A stretch of 12,748 nt of DNA from NCBI GenBank assembly GCA_021734595.1, contig JAIPIO010000097.1, positions 1 through 12,748 on the forward strand, written 5' to 3'. Made by a program: the position numbers and the translations under genes. The DNA comes from Kiritimatiellales bacterium. Lineage in GTDB: Bacteria > Verrucomicrobiota > Kiritimatiellia > Kiritimatiellales > Pontiellaceae. The notes below the pieces were generated by a model, which did no database searches, was not told where the DNA came from, and was given only the letters and a program-made list of their open reading frames with translations. The first letter of the stretch is position 1. Each line of letters opens with the position of its first letter. Below are positions 1-10,838 of the stretch, piece after piece.

Positions 1-773
1 ACCGTTACCTGCGGATCTTCCAAACGCTTATCCACATTCCGCATATGGCACTGCAGACAGACCTCCATTGCCCGCAGAGGATCCTGTTTAGTCGGCAGAT
101 AGATGGTGTCTTCCGTTTTTGCCAGAGCATGCGCACTGCCCGGCCCATGGCAGTTTTCGCAATTGACCCCCGGCTCCACCCGCGAATATTGTGAATTGAA
201 TCCGGAAAAGTGGCAGCCGTCACACGTGTGCGAGGTAAATATCTGCGCATTATCCTCCGGCCAGGCATCGTGATACCAGTCCTTGTAAACCGTGTACGGT
301 TGCCACAGCTGCGTCTCCGTATTCCACTGATAGTTTCCGATAATATAGTTTTCGACCGCGGTTCCATCCGCCGCCTTGGTATCCTTGCGCAGCATATAGC
401 GTTGCTTAAACTTGCTCCCGATGGTGTAGACAATCTCGTCCATCGAAAAAGAGGCATCCTCCGGAAGCAGTGAAAAATCCGCGACGATGACCGACGGGTC
501 CGCTTTCACATCCTGAATCATTTTCGGGTGCATGGAATGGTGCTGCACCGCATAAATTCCATCATGACAGGTTGCACAGACTTTCGAACCGACATACACT
601 GCATTCGTTTGTGCCGCGGGCTGTAGGTCCACTGCATTGCCGACACGTTCCCTGGTCACCTGCCTGTAGAAAAGCACCGCACTTTTAAGCGGAGAGGAGA
701 TGAACAGCACAACTCCCGCGGCGATCACTGCGAGTCCCGATAATGAGAGCAGAATCAATCTTTTATTCTTCAT
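1..773 (-). CDS. Multiheme c-type cytochrome, membrane-anchored (C-terminus cut by window edge)
   Basis: An open frame begins at an ATG at 773 and runs off the left edge after 257 codons without a stop. The N-terminus is a basic start followed by a hydrophobic segment at about residues 5-26 (LILLSLSGLAVIAAGVVLFI), which suggests a signal anchor with the rest in the periplasm. Four heme-binding CXXCH motifs are visible: CATCH (66-70), CDGCH (184-188), CENCH (205-209, followed by GPGS) and CLQCH (239-243). More may lie beyond the edge. The YVGSKVCATCHDGIY start resembles cytochrome c554-type multiheme proteins. Such proteins carry electrons in anaerobic respiration; the partner here is unknown. 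Histidines at 78, 79 and 82 could be distal heme ligands. A purine-rich GAGGGG lies upstream of the start. The multiheme cytochrome call is firm, the subfamily is not. Confidence 0.88.
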   Translation of the reverse strand, partial: MKNKRLILLSLSGLAVIAAGVVLFISSPLKSAVLFYRQVTRERVGNAVDLQPAAQTNAVYVGSKVCATCHDGIYAVQHHSMHPKMIQDVKADPSVIVADFSLLPEDASFSMDEIVYTIGSKFKQRYMLRKDTKAADGTAVENYIIGNYQWNTETQLWQPYTVYKDWYHDAWPEDNAQIFTSHTCDGCHFSGFNSQYSRVEPGVNCENCHGPGSAHALAKTEDTIYLPTKQDPLRAMEVCLQCHMRNVDKRLEDPQVT

Positions 774-853
774 TGCACCGCACCCCTCGCCAGAGCTATC
801 CGTGACGTTGGCAGGTCAGCTGAACCAACGGGTGAATAGTGCGGATAACATAA

Positions 854-873
854 GAAAAACACGACTGTTTTTC
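854..873 (-). terminator. Possible terminator hairpin after yciH
   Basis: An inverted repeat with perfect 8-bp arms (GAAAAACA / TGTTTTTC) and a 4-nt loop lies 28 bp past the yciH stop, in the 127-bp gap before the cytochrome gene. The U-rich run is part of the 3' arm on either strand, so the stem is weak. It could act in both directions. It may equally be an AT-rich leader element of the cytochrome transcript. Confidence 0.35.
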
Positions 874-875
874 CG

Positions 876-881
876 ATTATA
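876..881 (-). promoter_or_regulatory. Possible -10 box for the cytochrome gene
   Basis: On the minus strand the sequence reads TATAAT, a perfect -10 hexamer, about 100 bp upstream of the cytochrome ATG. No convincing -35 box sits 16-18 bp further upstream (GTAAAG at 17 bp). A start site here would fall in the 854-873 inverted repeat, so either the promoter or the terminator reading is probably wrong. Confidence 0.2.
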
Positions 882-900
882 TTTCCAGTGGATACAAACT

Positions 901-1230
901 TTACCCGCCCGAGCGCTTGACGATGTAGCCCATGGATTGGAGCTCGGCGACGAGCACGTCGCGGTGGTCGCCCTGGATTTCGATGACGCCGTTTTTCACT
1001 GTTCCACCGGTACCGCACTTCTGTTTCAGATTTTTGGCGAGGTCGCGCAACCCTTCGGGGTGGAGCGGAATGCCGGTAACAAGCGTCATTCCCTTCCCTT
1101 TGCGGCCTTTGGTTTCGCGCCCGACGCGTACAATACCGTCACCTTTCGGAGCGGTGGGCTTCTTCTTTTCAGGGCGAACCCGCCCCTGATCGGTCGAGTA
1201 GACAATGTTGCGATCGTCAAAGCCTTTCAT
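901..1230 (-). CDS. yciH: SUI1/eIF1-like translation factor YciH
   Basis: A 109-residue protein of the bacterial SUI1 family, homologous to eukaryotic eIF1, which monitors start-codon selection on the small ribosomal subunit. The SUI1 domain covers about residues 40-109, with the expected core GMTLVTGIPL, then LKQKCGTGGTVKNGVIEIQG and the end LVAELQSMGYIVKRSGG. The N-terminal 35 residues are basic (RVRPEKKKPTAPKGDG), as in other YciH proteins. The length is normal for the family. A GGGAG lies 5 nt before the ATG. The gene starts 22 bp after the cvfB-like stop and is last in the helicase-cvfB-yciH operon, which fits a shared role in RNA handling or translation. Its precise bacterial role is not settled. 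Confidence 0.93.
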   Translation of the reverse strand: MKGFDDRNIVYSTDQGRVRPEKKKPTAPKGDGIVRVGRETKGRKGKGMTLVTGIPLHPEGLRDLAKNLKQKCGTGGTVKNGVIEIQGDHRDVLVAELQSMGYIVKRSGG

Positions 1231-1252
1231 GCATGCTCCCGTCGACTGGCGA

Positions 1253-2086
1253 TTAGCCTACAAGTTTGGTTCCATTGTTTTCAAAGGTAACCAGCCGTTT
1301 CTTGTAGAGTGCGCCGATGGCCTTCTTGTAGGTCTTCTTGCTGACGCCGAACAGGTCGTAAATCTCCCCTGGCGGATTCTTGTCGGTAACCGGCATGAAG
1401 CCGCCCTGCTCCCTGATGTGGTTTAATATGACATCCGTGAGTTCGGCGACTTTTTCGTACCCAGGCTTTTGAAGGCAAAGATCGATCTTACCGTCAGGGC
1501 GAATCTGCTTGATAAACCCGTCGATCCGCTGCCCGCGTTCCAATGGCTGGAAAACCTCGTTGTGGAAAATCACCCCCGAGTGCACGCCGTTGATAATGGC
1601 GTTGTAGCCCAGGTCGGTCATGGCGCAGATAAGCAGATCGACTTTTTCACCGGTTTCATACGGTGCCTCTGTTTGGTCGAGATACTTTTGGAGCTTGGAC
1701 GATGCGGCAATCCGGCCGCTGGCGTGGTCGAGATAGATGCGTACGACGTACGACTGCCCCTCGCGCATATGGATCTTCTGCTCGCGGAACGGTACAAACA
1801 GATCCTTCGGCAGCCCCCAGTCGAGAAAGGCACCAATCCCGGAGGTCGATACCACCCGCAGATGCGCAAACTCATCGACCATCGCATACGGCGTGAGCGT
1901 GGTCGCTGTAAGGCGGTCTTCCGAATCAAGCATGATAAACACATCGAGGGTGTCGCCGGGTTTCCAACCATTGGAAACATAGCGTCTGGGCAGCAGGATA
2001 TCGCCTAGACTGCCGCCATCCAGAAACAGCCCAAAGTCCGAACCCCGTATCACCTGGAGTGAATTCCTTTTCCCAATCGCAACCAT
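1253..2086 (-). CDS. cvfB: CvfB-like RNA-binding protein (S1 domains plus winged helix)
   Basis: A 277-residue protein of the CvfB/YitL family, made of tandem S1-like OB folds and a C-terminal winged helix; members bind RNA and affect expression of other genes. Visible features are a first S1-like unit at about residues 1-60 (GLFLDGGSLGDILLPRRYV), a second at about 63-130 (GIGAFLDWGLPKDLFVPF), a third at about 145-205 (LGYNAIINGVHSGVIFHNEV) and a winged helix at about 212-270 (GEIYDLFGVSKKTYKKAIG). The frame is open back to 2167, but the ATG at 2086 is preferred. It lies one base after the helicase stop (TAATATG), GGAG sits about 9 nt upstream, and MVAIGKRNSL matches where the family begins. 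Coupling with the helicase is likely. Two copies of the 15-bp palindrome lie inside the gene. The exact target RNAs cannot be inferred. Confidence 0.9.
   Translation of the reverse strand: MVAIGKRNSLQVIRGSDFGLFLDGGSLGDILLPRRYVSNGWKPGDTLDVFIMLDSEDRLTATTLTPYAMVDEFAHLRVVSTSGIGAFLDWGLPKDLFVPFREQKIHMREGQSYVVRIYLDHASGRIAASSKLQKYLDQTEAPYETGEKVDLLICAMTDLGYNAIINGVHSGVIFHNEVFQPLERGQRIDGFIKQIRPDGKIDLCLQKPGYEKVAELTDVILNHIREQGGFMPVTDKNPPGEIYDLFGVSKKTYKKAIGALYKKRLVTFENNGTKLVG
1538..1552. repeat. TTCCA-N5-TGGAA palindrome, inside the cvfB-like gene
   Basis: The sequence is TTCCAATGGCTGGAA, with perfect 5-bp arms. On the coding strand it reads FQPLE in phase 0 relative to the repeat. Confidence 0.85.
1962..1976. 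repeat. TTCCA-N5-TGGAA palindrome, inside the cvfB-like gene
   Basis: The sequence is TTCCAACCATTGGAA, with perfect arms extended to six bases (TTCCAA/TTGGAA). It is identical to the intergenic copy at 3541-3555. The coding strand reads SNGWK in a different phase from the copy at 1538. Confidence 0.88.
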
Positions 2087-2087
2087 A

Positions 2088-3395
2088 TTACCGGCTCCAA
2101 TGGCTCCGACGGCTCTGGATGCGGGGCGGACGTTTTCCGCCGCGCTGTTTGGGGCGTCCGTCGGCACCGACGGTCACCCGGCGGGACTGCTGCCTCACCT
2201 TGGGGCCGGGCTTGGCGTCGGCTCCGGTGGCATTCATCGAGTGCTCGCAATGCAGTTCATGCTTGAGATCGGCCGGTATTGCGGCCCGCAGCAGCTTTTC
2301 GATGGCGCGCAGATAGTCGCGCTCCGGCGCACTGCACAGCGAGATGGCGTCACCTTCCGCACCGGCGCGGGCCGTGCGCCCGATGCGGTGAACATAGGTT
2401 TCCGGCTCCACCGGCATGTCATAGTTGATCACGTGCGAGATGCCGTCGACATCAATTCCGCGTGCGGCGATGTCGGTGGCAACGAGCGCGCGCACCCGGC
2501 CCGATTTAAAGTCGGGCAGAGCCTTGGTACGGGCGGTCTGGCTCTTGTTCCCGTGGATGGCGGCGGGATTGGTGCCCGCCCGTTCGAGCTTCTGCGTCAC
2601 CTTGTTGGCCACATGCTTCATCTGGGTAAAGATGATGACGCGGTCGAGCCTTTTATCGCTCATGATGGTGACAATCAGTTCGTCCTTGTGCTTCTTATCC
2701 ACAAACATGACCTTCTGGACAATCCGCTCAACGGCAGGGTTTTCGGGTGTGATGGTGACATGCGCCGGGTTGTGCACCAGTGTGCGGGCCAGCTGTACCA
2801 CCGGCCCCTCCATCGTCGCCGAATAAAAGAGCGACTGCCGCTTTTTCGGCAGTTTGGCAATGACTTTCTTAATGTCATGGATAAAGCCCATATCGAGCAT
2901 ACGGTCGGCTTCGTCGAGCACAAAGATCTCAACACCGGAGAGGTCGATGTACCCTTGGTTCATCAGGTCGATCAACCGGCCCGGCGTGGCGACGAGCACA
3001 TGCACGCCACGACGCACGGCCTTGACCTGCGGATTCTGCCCCACCCCGCCAAAGATAACTGTGTGTGCCACATTGGTATGTTTGCCGTATTTGGCGATGC
3101 TGTCGCCAATCTGCGCCGCCAGCTCGCGGGTCGGCGCGAGAATCAGTACGCGCGGTTTGCCAGTGATCGGATGTATCTTGTTCTTCACCAGATACTGGAG
3201 TATCGGCAAAGCGAATGCGGCGGTCTTGCCGGTTCCGGTCTGCGCACAGCCAATCATATCGCGCCCTTCGAGCAGCGACGGGATCGATTGTTCCTGAATG
3301 GGTGATGGTGTCTCGTAGCCTGCTTCAGACACAGCGCGACCGAGTTCCGGCAACAGCAGTCCGAAGACGCCGTTGCGGTCGTTTTCTTTCTTCAT
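2088..3395 (-). CDS. rhlE: DEAD-box ATP-dependent RNA helicase (RhlE-like)
   Basis: A 435-residue RNA helicase that unwinds short RNA duplexes with ATP in ribosome assembly, mRNA decay or cold adaptation. All core motifs are intact: Q motif around 28-34 (YETPSPIQ), Walker A AQTGTGKT (51-58), PTREL (88-92), GG (116-117), TPGR (137-140), DEAD (161-164), SAT (192-194), HGNKSQ (281-286), TDIAARGID (307-315) and HRIGRTARAG (336-345). The last 45 residues are basic (KVRQQSRR, GGKRPPR), a likely RNA-binding tail. The frame is open to 3686, but the ATG at 3395 is chosen because a TAGGA Shine-Dalgarno precedes it and MKKENDRNG leads straight into the helicase fold; the upstream part crosses the promoter and repeats. 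It is the first gene of the operon. RhlE is the best subfamily guess from the short C-terminus. Confidence 0.94.
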   Translation of the reverse strand: MKKENDRNGVFGLLLPELGRAVSEAGYETPSPIQEQSIPSLLEGRDMIGCAQTGTGKTAAFALPILQYLVKNKIHPITGKPRVLILAPTRELAAQIGDSIAKYGKHTNVAHTVIFGGVGQNPQVKAVRRGVHVLVATPGRLIDLMNQGYIDLSGVEIFVLDEADRMLDMGFIHDIKKVIAKLPKKRQSLFYSATMEGPVVQLARTLVHNPAHVTITPENPAVERIVQKVMFVDKKHKDELIVTIMSDKRLDRVIIFTQMKHVANKVTQKLERAGTNPAAIHGNKSQTARTKALPDFKSGRVRALVATDIAARGIDVDGISHVINYDMPVEPETYVHRIGRTARAGAEGDAISLCSAPERDYLRAIEKLLRAAIPADLKHELHCEHSMNATGADAKPGPKVRQQSRRVTVGADGRPKQRGGKRPPRIQSRRSHWSR

Positions 3396-3410
3396 TATGT
3401 TTTTCCTACA

Positions 3411-3446
3411 TCCGGCGATTAAAATATTTTTCTGCTCGCCGCCGGA
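3411..3446 (-). promoter_or_regulatory. Inverted repeat in the helicase 5' leader
   Basis: Perfect 7-bp arms, TCCGGCG and CGCCGGA, flank a 22-nt AT-rich loop just before the helicase Shine-Dalgarno, about 16 nt from the ATG. In the mRNA this could form a hairpin affecting translation. The loop is large, so the structure is only modestly supported. Confidence 0.35.
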
Positions 3447-3509
3447 GGAGTGAAGAAAAAGGAGAACGTTGTTGGAAACACTACGTCCTTTGTGAACTAA
3501 GCGGGCAGT

Positions 3510-3536
3510 TCTATAGATAAGCGCGCCATCTGTCAA
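3510..3536 (-). promoter_or_regulatory. Sigma70-type promoter for the helicase-cvfB-yciH operon
   Basis: The minus strand shows TTGACA (3536-3531), a 15-bp spacer and TATAGA (3515-3510). The -35 is perfect and the -10 is good; the spacer is two bases shorter than ideal. Transcription would start near 3503, leaving a leader of about 108 nt. A palindrome copy at 3541-3555 lies 4 bp upstream of the -35, where an activator or repressor could touch polymerase. Confidence 0.5.
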
Positions 3537-3540
3537 GCAG

Positions 3541-3650
3541 TTCCAACCATTGGAAATATCGCGGGCGTATTTTCCAAGGCCTGGAAGTCTGTATAGCAAT
3601 CTCTGCAACTCCCTGGAAAAAGCGTTCCCACGGCGTTCCAATGGTTGGAA
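3541..3650. repeat. Array of TTCCA-N5-TGGAA palindromes with about 32-bp period
   Basis: Three perfect copies lie at 3541-3555 (TTCCAACCATTGGAA), 3572-3586 (TTCCAAGGCCTGGAA) and 3636-3650 (TTCCAATGGTTGGAA). A degenerate fourth at 3604-3618 (TGCAACTCCCTGGAA) keeps only the right arm. Start-to-start steps are 31, 32 and 32 bp, close to three helical turns, so all would face the same side of the DNA. The spacer DNA between copies is not repeated, which argues against a CRISPR array or tandem duplication. Confidence 0.8.
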
Positions 3651-3816
3651 ACCGAGCAATAGGTTCGGGCCTTTCAAGTCCCGCACACGGCGGTTTGGGT
3701 CAAAAACAATAAATCCTCAAATGAAAAGGGTTGCAAGACGGGCGCTGGATAGCGAATATACGCCGAATTTTAGATAAATCTGATTCATACAGAGGGGAAT
3801 TCCGCGGGAAATTATT

Positions 3817-4913
<1,097 letters not shown>

Positions 4914-4914
<1 letters not shown>

Positions 4915-5465
4915 TGACCGAGGGAGCGTCCATAGTTCCAATGGAACGCGTTGAACAGGCCATCTACCTGATTCGCGGACAAAAAGTGATGCTGGATCGC
5001 GATCTGGCGGCGCTTTACGACGTGGAAACCCGGATACTTAACCAAGCCGTCAAACGAAACGCCAATCGCTTCCCTTCCGACTTTATGTTTGAGCTGACCC
5101 GCGAGGAAATCATGAGGATATCACAATTTGTGATATCCTCTGAAAGTCCTGACATTAAATACTCAAAGCGGGTTTTGGCCTTTATGGAACAGGGTGTCGG
5201 CATGCTTTCGGGCGTGTTGAAAAGCCCGTGTGCCGTAGAGGTGAACATTGCCATCATGCGGACATTTGTAAAATTGCGCCAAATGCTCGCATCCTATGAC
5301 GAACTATCCAGAAGGCTGGATGAACTGGAATCGAAATACGACGAACAGTTCCACATGGTATTCGAAGCCATCCGCGAACTCATGATTCCGCCCGAACCTG
5401 AAAAACAACCGATCGGGTTTCATGTACGCGAGGAACGAGCCATCTATACGGTCATAAAAATTTAA
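4914..5465 (+). CDS. ORF6N-domain protein (phage-type DNA-binding family)
   Basis: A 183-residue protein with an ORF6N domain, a KilA-N-associated module common in phage and bacterial genomes and thought to bind DNA. The domain covers about residues 12-105: IYLIRGQKVMLDRDLAALYD, then VETRILNQAVKRN, NRFPSDFMFELT and AFMEQGVGMLSGVL. A likely coiled coil follows (about 125-155), then IPPEPEKQPIGFHVREE, typical of the family's end. The GTG at 4914 overlaps the carA stop (TAGTG) and has GAGGG about 10 nt upstream; the ATG at 4941 is an alternative start. Residues 77-90 (ESPDIKYSKRVLAF) replace the family's usual GGRRYLPYAFTEQG-type segment, so the domain has diverged. A perfect 13-bp-arm inverted repeat lies at 5114-5140. 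It probably entered an older nucleotide operon by transfer. Its function is unknown. Confidence 0.88.
5114..5140. repeat. 27-nt inverted repeat inside the ORF6N gene
   Basis: Perfect 13-bp arms (GAGGATATCACAA and TTGTGATATCCTC) surround a single central T. It encodes residues 67-76, MRISQFVISS. No comparably long perfect palindrome was noticed elsewhere in the window. It could be a protein binding site, an autoregulatory operator or a strong mRNA hairpin within the reading frame. Confidence 0.9.
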
Positions 5466-5495
5466 ACGGCTATTTAATGAAGGGGAAAAACAGCC

Positions 5496-7043
5496 ATGAA
5501 ACAAGGCGAATGGATTGCAATTCTAGATTACGGCTCACAGGTGACCCAGCTCATCGCACGGCGTATCCGCGAGCATAAGGTATACTGCGAAATTATCCGT
5601 TTCGACACCAGCGCCGAAACGCTGAAGGAACAGGCGCCGAAAGGGATTATTCTCTCGGGTGGCCCGTGCAGTGTGCCGGACGAAGATTCGCCGAAATGCG
5701 ACCCGGAAATTTTCAACCTCGGCATTCCAATCCTTGGAATCTGCTACGGCATGCAGCTGGCGGCCCAGTTCCTGGGCGGCAGCGTTCTGGGCAGCGAAAA
5801 ACGGGAATACGGCAAGGCAATGATGCAGATCATTAAACCTTCTCCTCTTTTCCAAGGATTGGAACCCGACCTGCAGGTCTGGATGAGCCATGGCGACAAG
5901 GTGACGGCCATGCCGGAGGGATTTGAGGCGGTTGCCCAAAGCGACAACTGCCCATTCGCCGCCATGCAGAATCCGGTTTCCAAAATCTACGGCGTTCAGT
6001 TTCATCCCGAAGTCGTTCATACCCCGCAGGGCAAGGAGATGCTCTGGAACTTCGCATTTAAGATCTGTGGGTGTTCCGGCACATGGGAAATGTCCAAATT
6101 CATAGAAGAAAACATCAAAGCCATCCGGGAAAAAGTGGGCGAAGATCATGTGTTGCTTGGTCTGAGCGGCGGCGTGGACTCTTCCGTCGTGGCGGCCCTG
6201 CTCCACAAGGCCATCGGCGACAAGCTTCACTGTGTCTACGTCGATAACGGACTTATGCGCTACCGGGAAACCGAGGATGTCGAGGAACTCTTTGGCAACG
6301 CCTTCGGGATCGACCTGACCGTCGCACGGTCTGGCGAACTGTTCCTCCGTAAATTGGCCGGAGTAAGCGATCCAGAAGAAAAACGAAAAATTATCGGCAG
6401 CACATTCATCGATGTTTTTGCCGAAAAGGCCCGCGGCTTCAGCGGCAAGGTTAAATTCCTTGCACAGGGAACGCTCTATCCCGATGTCATTGAATCGGTC
6501 TCCCCCATCGGCGGTCCGTCTGCAACAATCAAATCGCATCACAACGTCGGCGGCCTGCCCGCGGATCTTCAGTTCGACCTGATCGAACCGCTTAGAGAAC
6601 TTTTCAAGGATGAAGTCCGCGAAGTCGGTCGGGAACTGGGTCTGCCAAGCTATGTGGTTGACCGTCAACCCTTCCCGGGACCGGGACTGGCCGTGCGCAT
6701 CATCAGCGACATCACACCGGAACGCATCGAAGTCCTTCAGCAGGCCGACCTGCGCGTCCGCGAAGAGATCATGAAGATGCCGAACCATCTCGATGTGTGG
6801 CAATACTTCGCCGTGCTGCTGCCCATCCAGACCGTTGGAGTCATGGGTGACGACCGCACCTATGAAAACGTCGTCGCCGTCCGGGCCGTTGAAAGCCGCG
6901 ACGGCATGACCGCCGACTGGTACAAGCTGCCCTACGACGTGATGGACTCCATCTCCAACCGGATCATCAATGAAGTCCGCGGCGTCAACCGGGTCTGCTA
7001 CGACATCAGCTCCAAGCCACCGTCCACCATCGAATGGGAATAA
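5496..7043 (+). CDS. guaA: GMP synthase, glutamine-hydrolysing
   Basis: A 515-residue enzyme converting XMP to GMP with ATP and glutamine. The N-terminal class I amidotransferase (about 1-195) has Cys83 in GICYGMQL, and His170 and Glu172 in QFHPEV. The ATP pyrophosphatase domain (about 200-390) carries the P-loop GLSGGVDSS (222-230) and VYVDNGLMR. The C-terminal dimerisation domain (about 391-515) has FPGPGLAVRI and ends SKPPSTIEWE, the canonical terminus. Length is normal and no key residue is missing. AGGGGA sits about 9 nt before the ATG, 30 bp after the ORF6N stop. carB follows after 15 bp, so guaA is nested between the two carbamoyl-phosphate synthase genes. Two palindrome copies lie inside it. 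Confidence 0.98.
   Translation: MKQGEWIAILDYGSQVTQLIARRIREHKVYCEIIRFDTSAETLKEQAPKGIILSGGPCSVPDEDSPKCDPEIFNLGIPILGICYGMQLAAQFLGGSVLGSEKREYGKAMMQIIKPSPLFQGLEPDLQVWMSHGDKVTAMPEGFEAVAQSDNCPFAAMQNPVSKIYGVQFHPEVVHTPQGKEMLWNFAFKICGCSGTWEMSKFIEENIKAIREKVGEDHVLLGLSGGVDSSVVAALLHKAIGDKLHCVYVDNGLMRYRETEDVEELFGNAFGIDLTVARSGELFLRKLAGVSDPEEKRKIIGSTFIDVFAEKARGFSGKVKFLAQGTLYPDVIESVSPIGGPSATIKSHHNVGGLPADLQFDLIEPLRELFKDEVREVGRELGLPSYVVDRQPFPGPGLAVRIISDITPERIEVLQQADLRVREEIMKMPNHLDVWQYFAVLLPIQTVGVMGDDRTYENVVAVRAVESRDGMTADWYKLPYDVMDSISNRIINEVRGVNRVCYDISSKPPSTIEWE
5725..5739. repeat. TTCCA-N5-TGGAA palindrome, inside guaA
   Basis: TTCCAATCCTTGGAA with perfect arms. It encodes IPILG just before the catalytic GICYG, using the proline codon CCA where nearby prolines are mostly CCG or CCC. 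Confidence 0.85.
5850..5864. repeat. TTCCA-N5-TGGAA palindrome, inside guaA
   Basis: TTCCAAGGATTGGAA with perfect six-base arms, 125 bp after the previous copy. It encodes FQGLE, in a different reading phase from the 5725 copy. Confidence 0.85.
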
Positions 7044-7058
7044 TGTAGAGGAACCACA

Positions 7059-10265
<3,207 letters not shown>

Positions 10266-10293
10266 AAGCATCTTTTGTTCCTATCGGCTTCAT

Positions 10294-10325
10294 AAAGCGT
10301 TTCGCATTGGCAAAACGCTTTTTTA
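10294..10325 (+). terminator. Rho-independent terminator after carB
   Basis: AAAGCGTTT (10294-10302) pairs with AAACGCTTT (10313-10321), with two further GC pairs possible inside the loop, and runs into a six-T tract. It lies 28 bp past the carB stop and closes the carA-guaA-carB unit. Confidence 0.85.
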
Positions 10326-10405
10326 TTTAATGAACTTTCAGCGAAAACAGTTCAACGCCCCAATTGATATTGCGTCTAAACAAGGCAAATAAAAGGAGCG
10401 ATACC

Positions 10406-10819
10406 ATGAAGTTACATATATACCTGTTAGTGGCGATCATGTTGATAGGGACAGCATCGTCAGGGCTGGCCTGCTTAACGTGTGCACCCTGCACCGGTTC
10501 GGAGCTCAATTCAGAGCAGATGGCAGCGATTGTGAAGTCCAAGGCGGCGATTGTTGTAGATGCGCGCGGCACGAAAGCCCAGAAAGCGCACATTCCGGGC
10601 GCAAAAGCGCTTAGCAGCCAATCCAGCGCGGAAGAAATCAAAAAGAACCTGCCGGACAAGAATGCAGAAATTGTTACCTACTGCACCAGCACCAGCTGCG
10701 GCGCCAGCGCGGCCCTGGCCGGAAAGCTCCGCGAAATGGGCTATAAAAATGTACGTGAATATCCCGAAGGCATAAAAGGATGGCAGGACGCTGGAAACAA
10801 AGTTGAAAGCGAAATGTAG
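10406..10819 (+). CDS. Exported rhodanese-like domain protein
   Basis: A 137-residue secreted or lipid-anchored protein with one rhodanese-like domain. Residues 1-22 form a signal peptide (IYLLVAIMLIGTASSGLA). Cleavage before Cys23 is plausible; GLAC is a poor lipobox, so ordinary signal peptidase cleavage is as likely. The mature end begins CLTCAPC, three cysteines in CxxCxxC spacing. The rhodanese fold spans about 36-130: AAIVVDARGTKAQKAHIPGA, then active-loop Cys93 in YCTSTSCGAS, and MGYKNVREYPEGIKGWQDAG. Such domains move sulfur between thiols; the substrate here is unknown. The ATG at 10406 is chosen over an earlier one at 10364 because AAGGAG lies 8 nt upstream and the signal peptide starts there. 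It lies between two terminators, so it is probably monocistronic. Confidence 0.87.
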   Translation: MKLHIYLLVAIMLIGTASSGLACLTCAPCTGSELNSEQMAAIVKSKAAIVVDARGTKAQKAHIPGAKALSSQSSAEEIKKNLPDKNAEIVTYCTSTSCGASAALAGKLREMGYKNVREYPEGIKGWQDAGNKVESEM

Positions 10820-10838
10820 TCTTTATACCTTCCCCCTA

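Larger units (their letters stand above)
3396..3816. other. Divergent intergenic region, helicase operon / carA
   Basis: A 421-bp gap between the divergent helicase and carA genes. It holds a leader inverted repeat and a promoter for the helicase side, then an array of the 15-bp palindrome at 3541-3650, and a carA leader ending in GGGAA six bases before the ATG. A weak candidate carA promoter is TTGCAA at 3731-3736 with AT-rich AATATA at 3755-3760. Short open frames here run through the repeats and resemble no known protein. No tRNA or riboswitch was recognised. Confidence 0.7.

Noticed and set aside
2087..2167. Upstream extension of the cvfB-like frame into the helicase gene
   Set aside because: The ATG at 2086 has GGAG upstream and begins the conserved domain; the extension only overlaps the helicase C-terminus.
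2100..3305. 401-codon open frame antisense to the DEAD-box helicase
   Set aside because: It is entirely within a well-conserved helicase gene and has no recognisable domain.
3541..3650. CRISPR array
   Set aside because: The repeated unit is a 15-bp palindrome with a variable centre, there are only three full copies, and identical motifs occur inside genes.
3396..3686. N-terminal extension of the helicase frame to 3686
   Set aside because: The extra 97 codons run through the promoter and palindromes, and the ATG at 3395 has a Shine-Dalgarno and matches the family start.
3550..3777. 75-codon open frame in the helicase/carA gap
   Set aside because: Its codons are made largely of palindrome copies and spacers, there is no good ribosome site, and it has no similarity I recognise.
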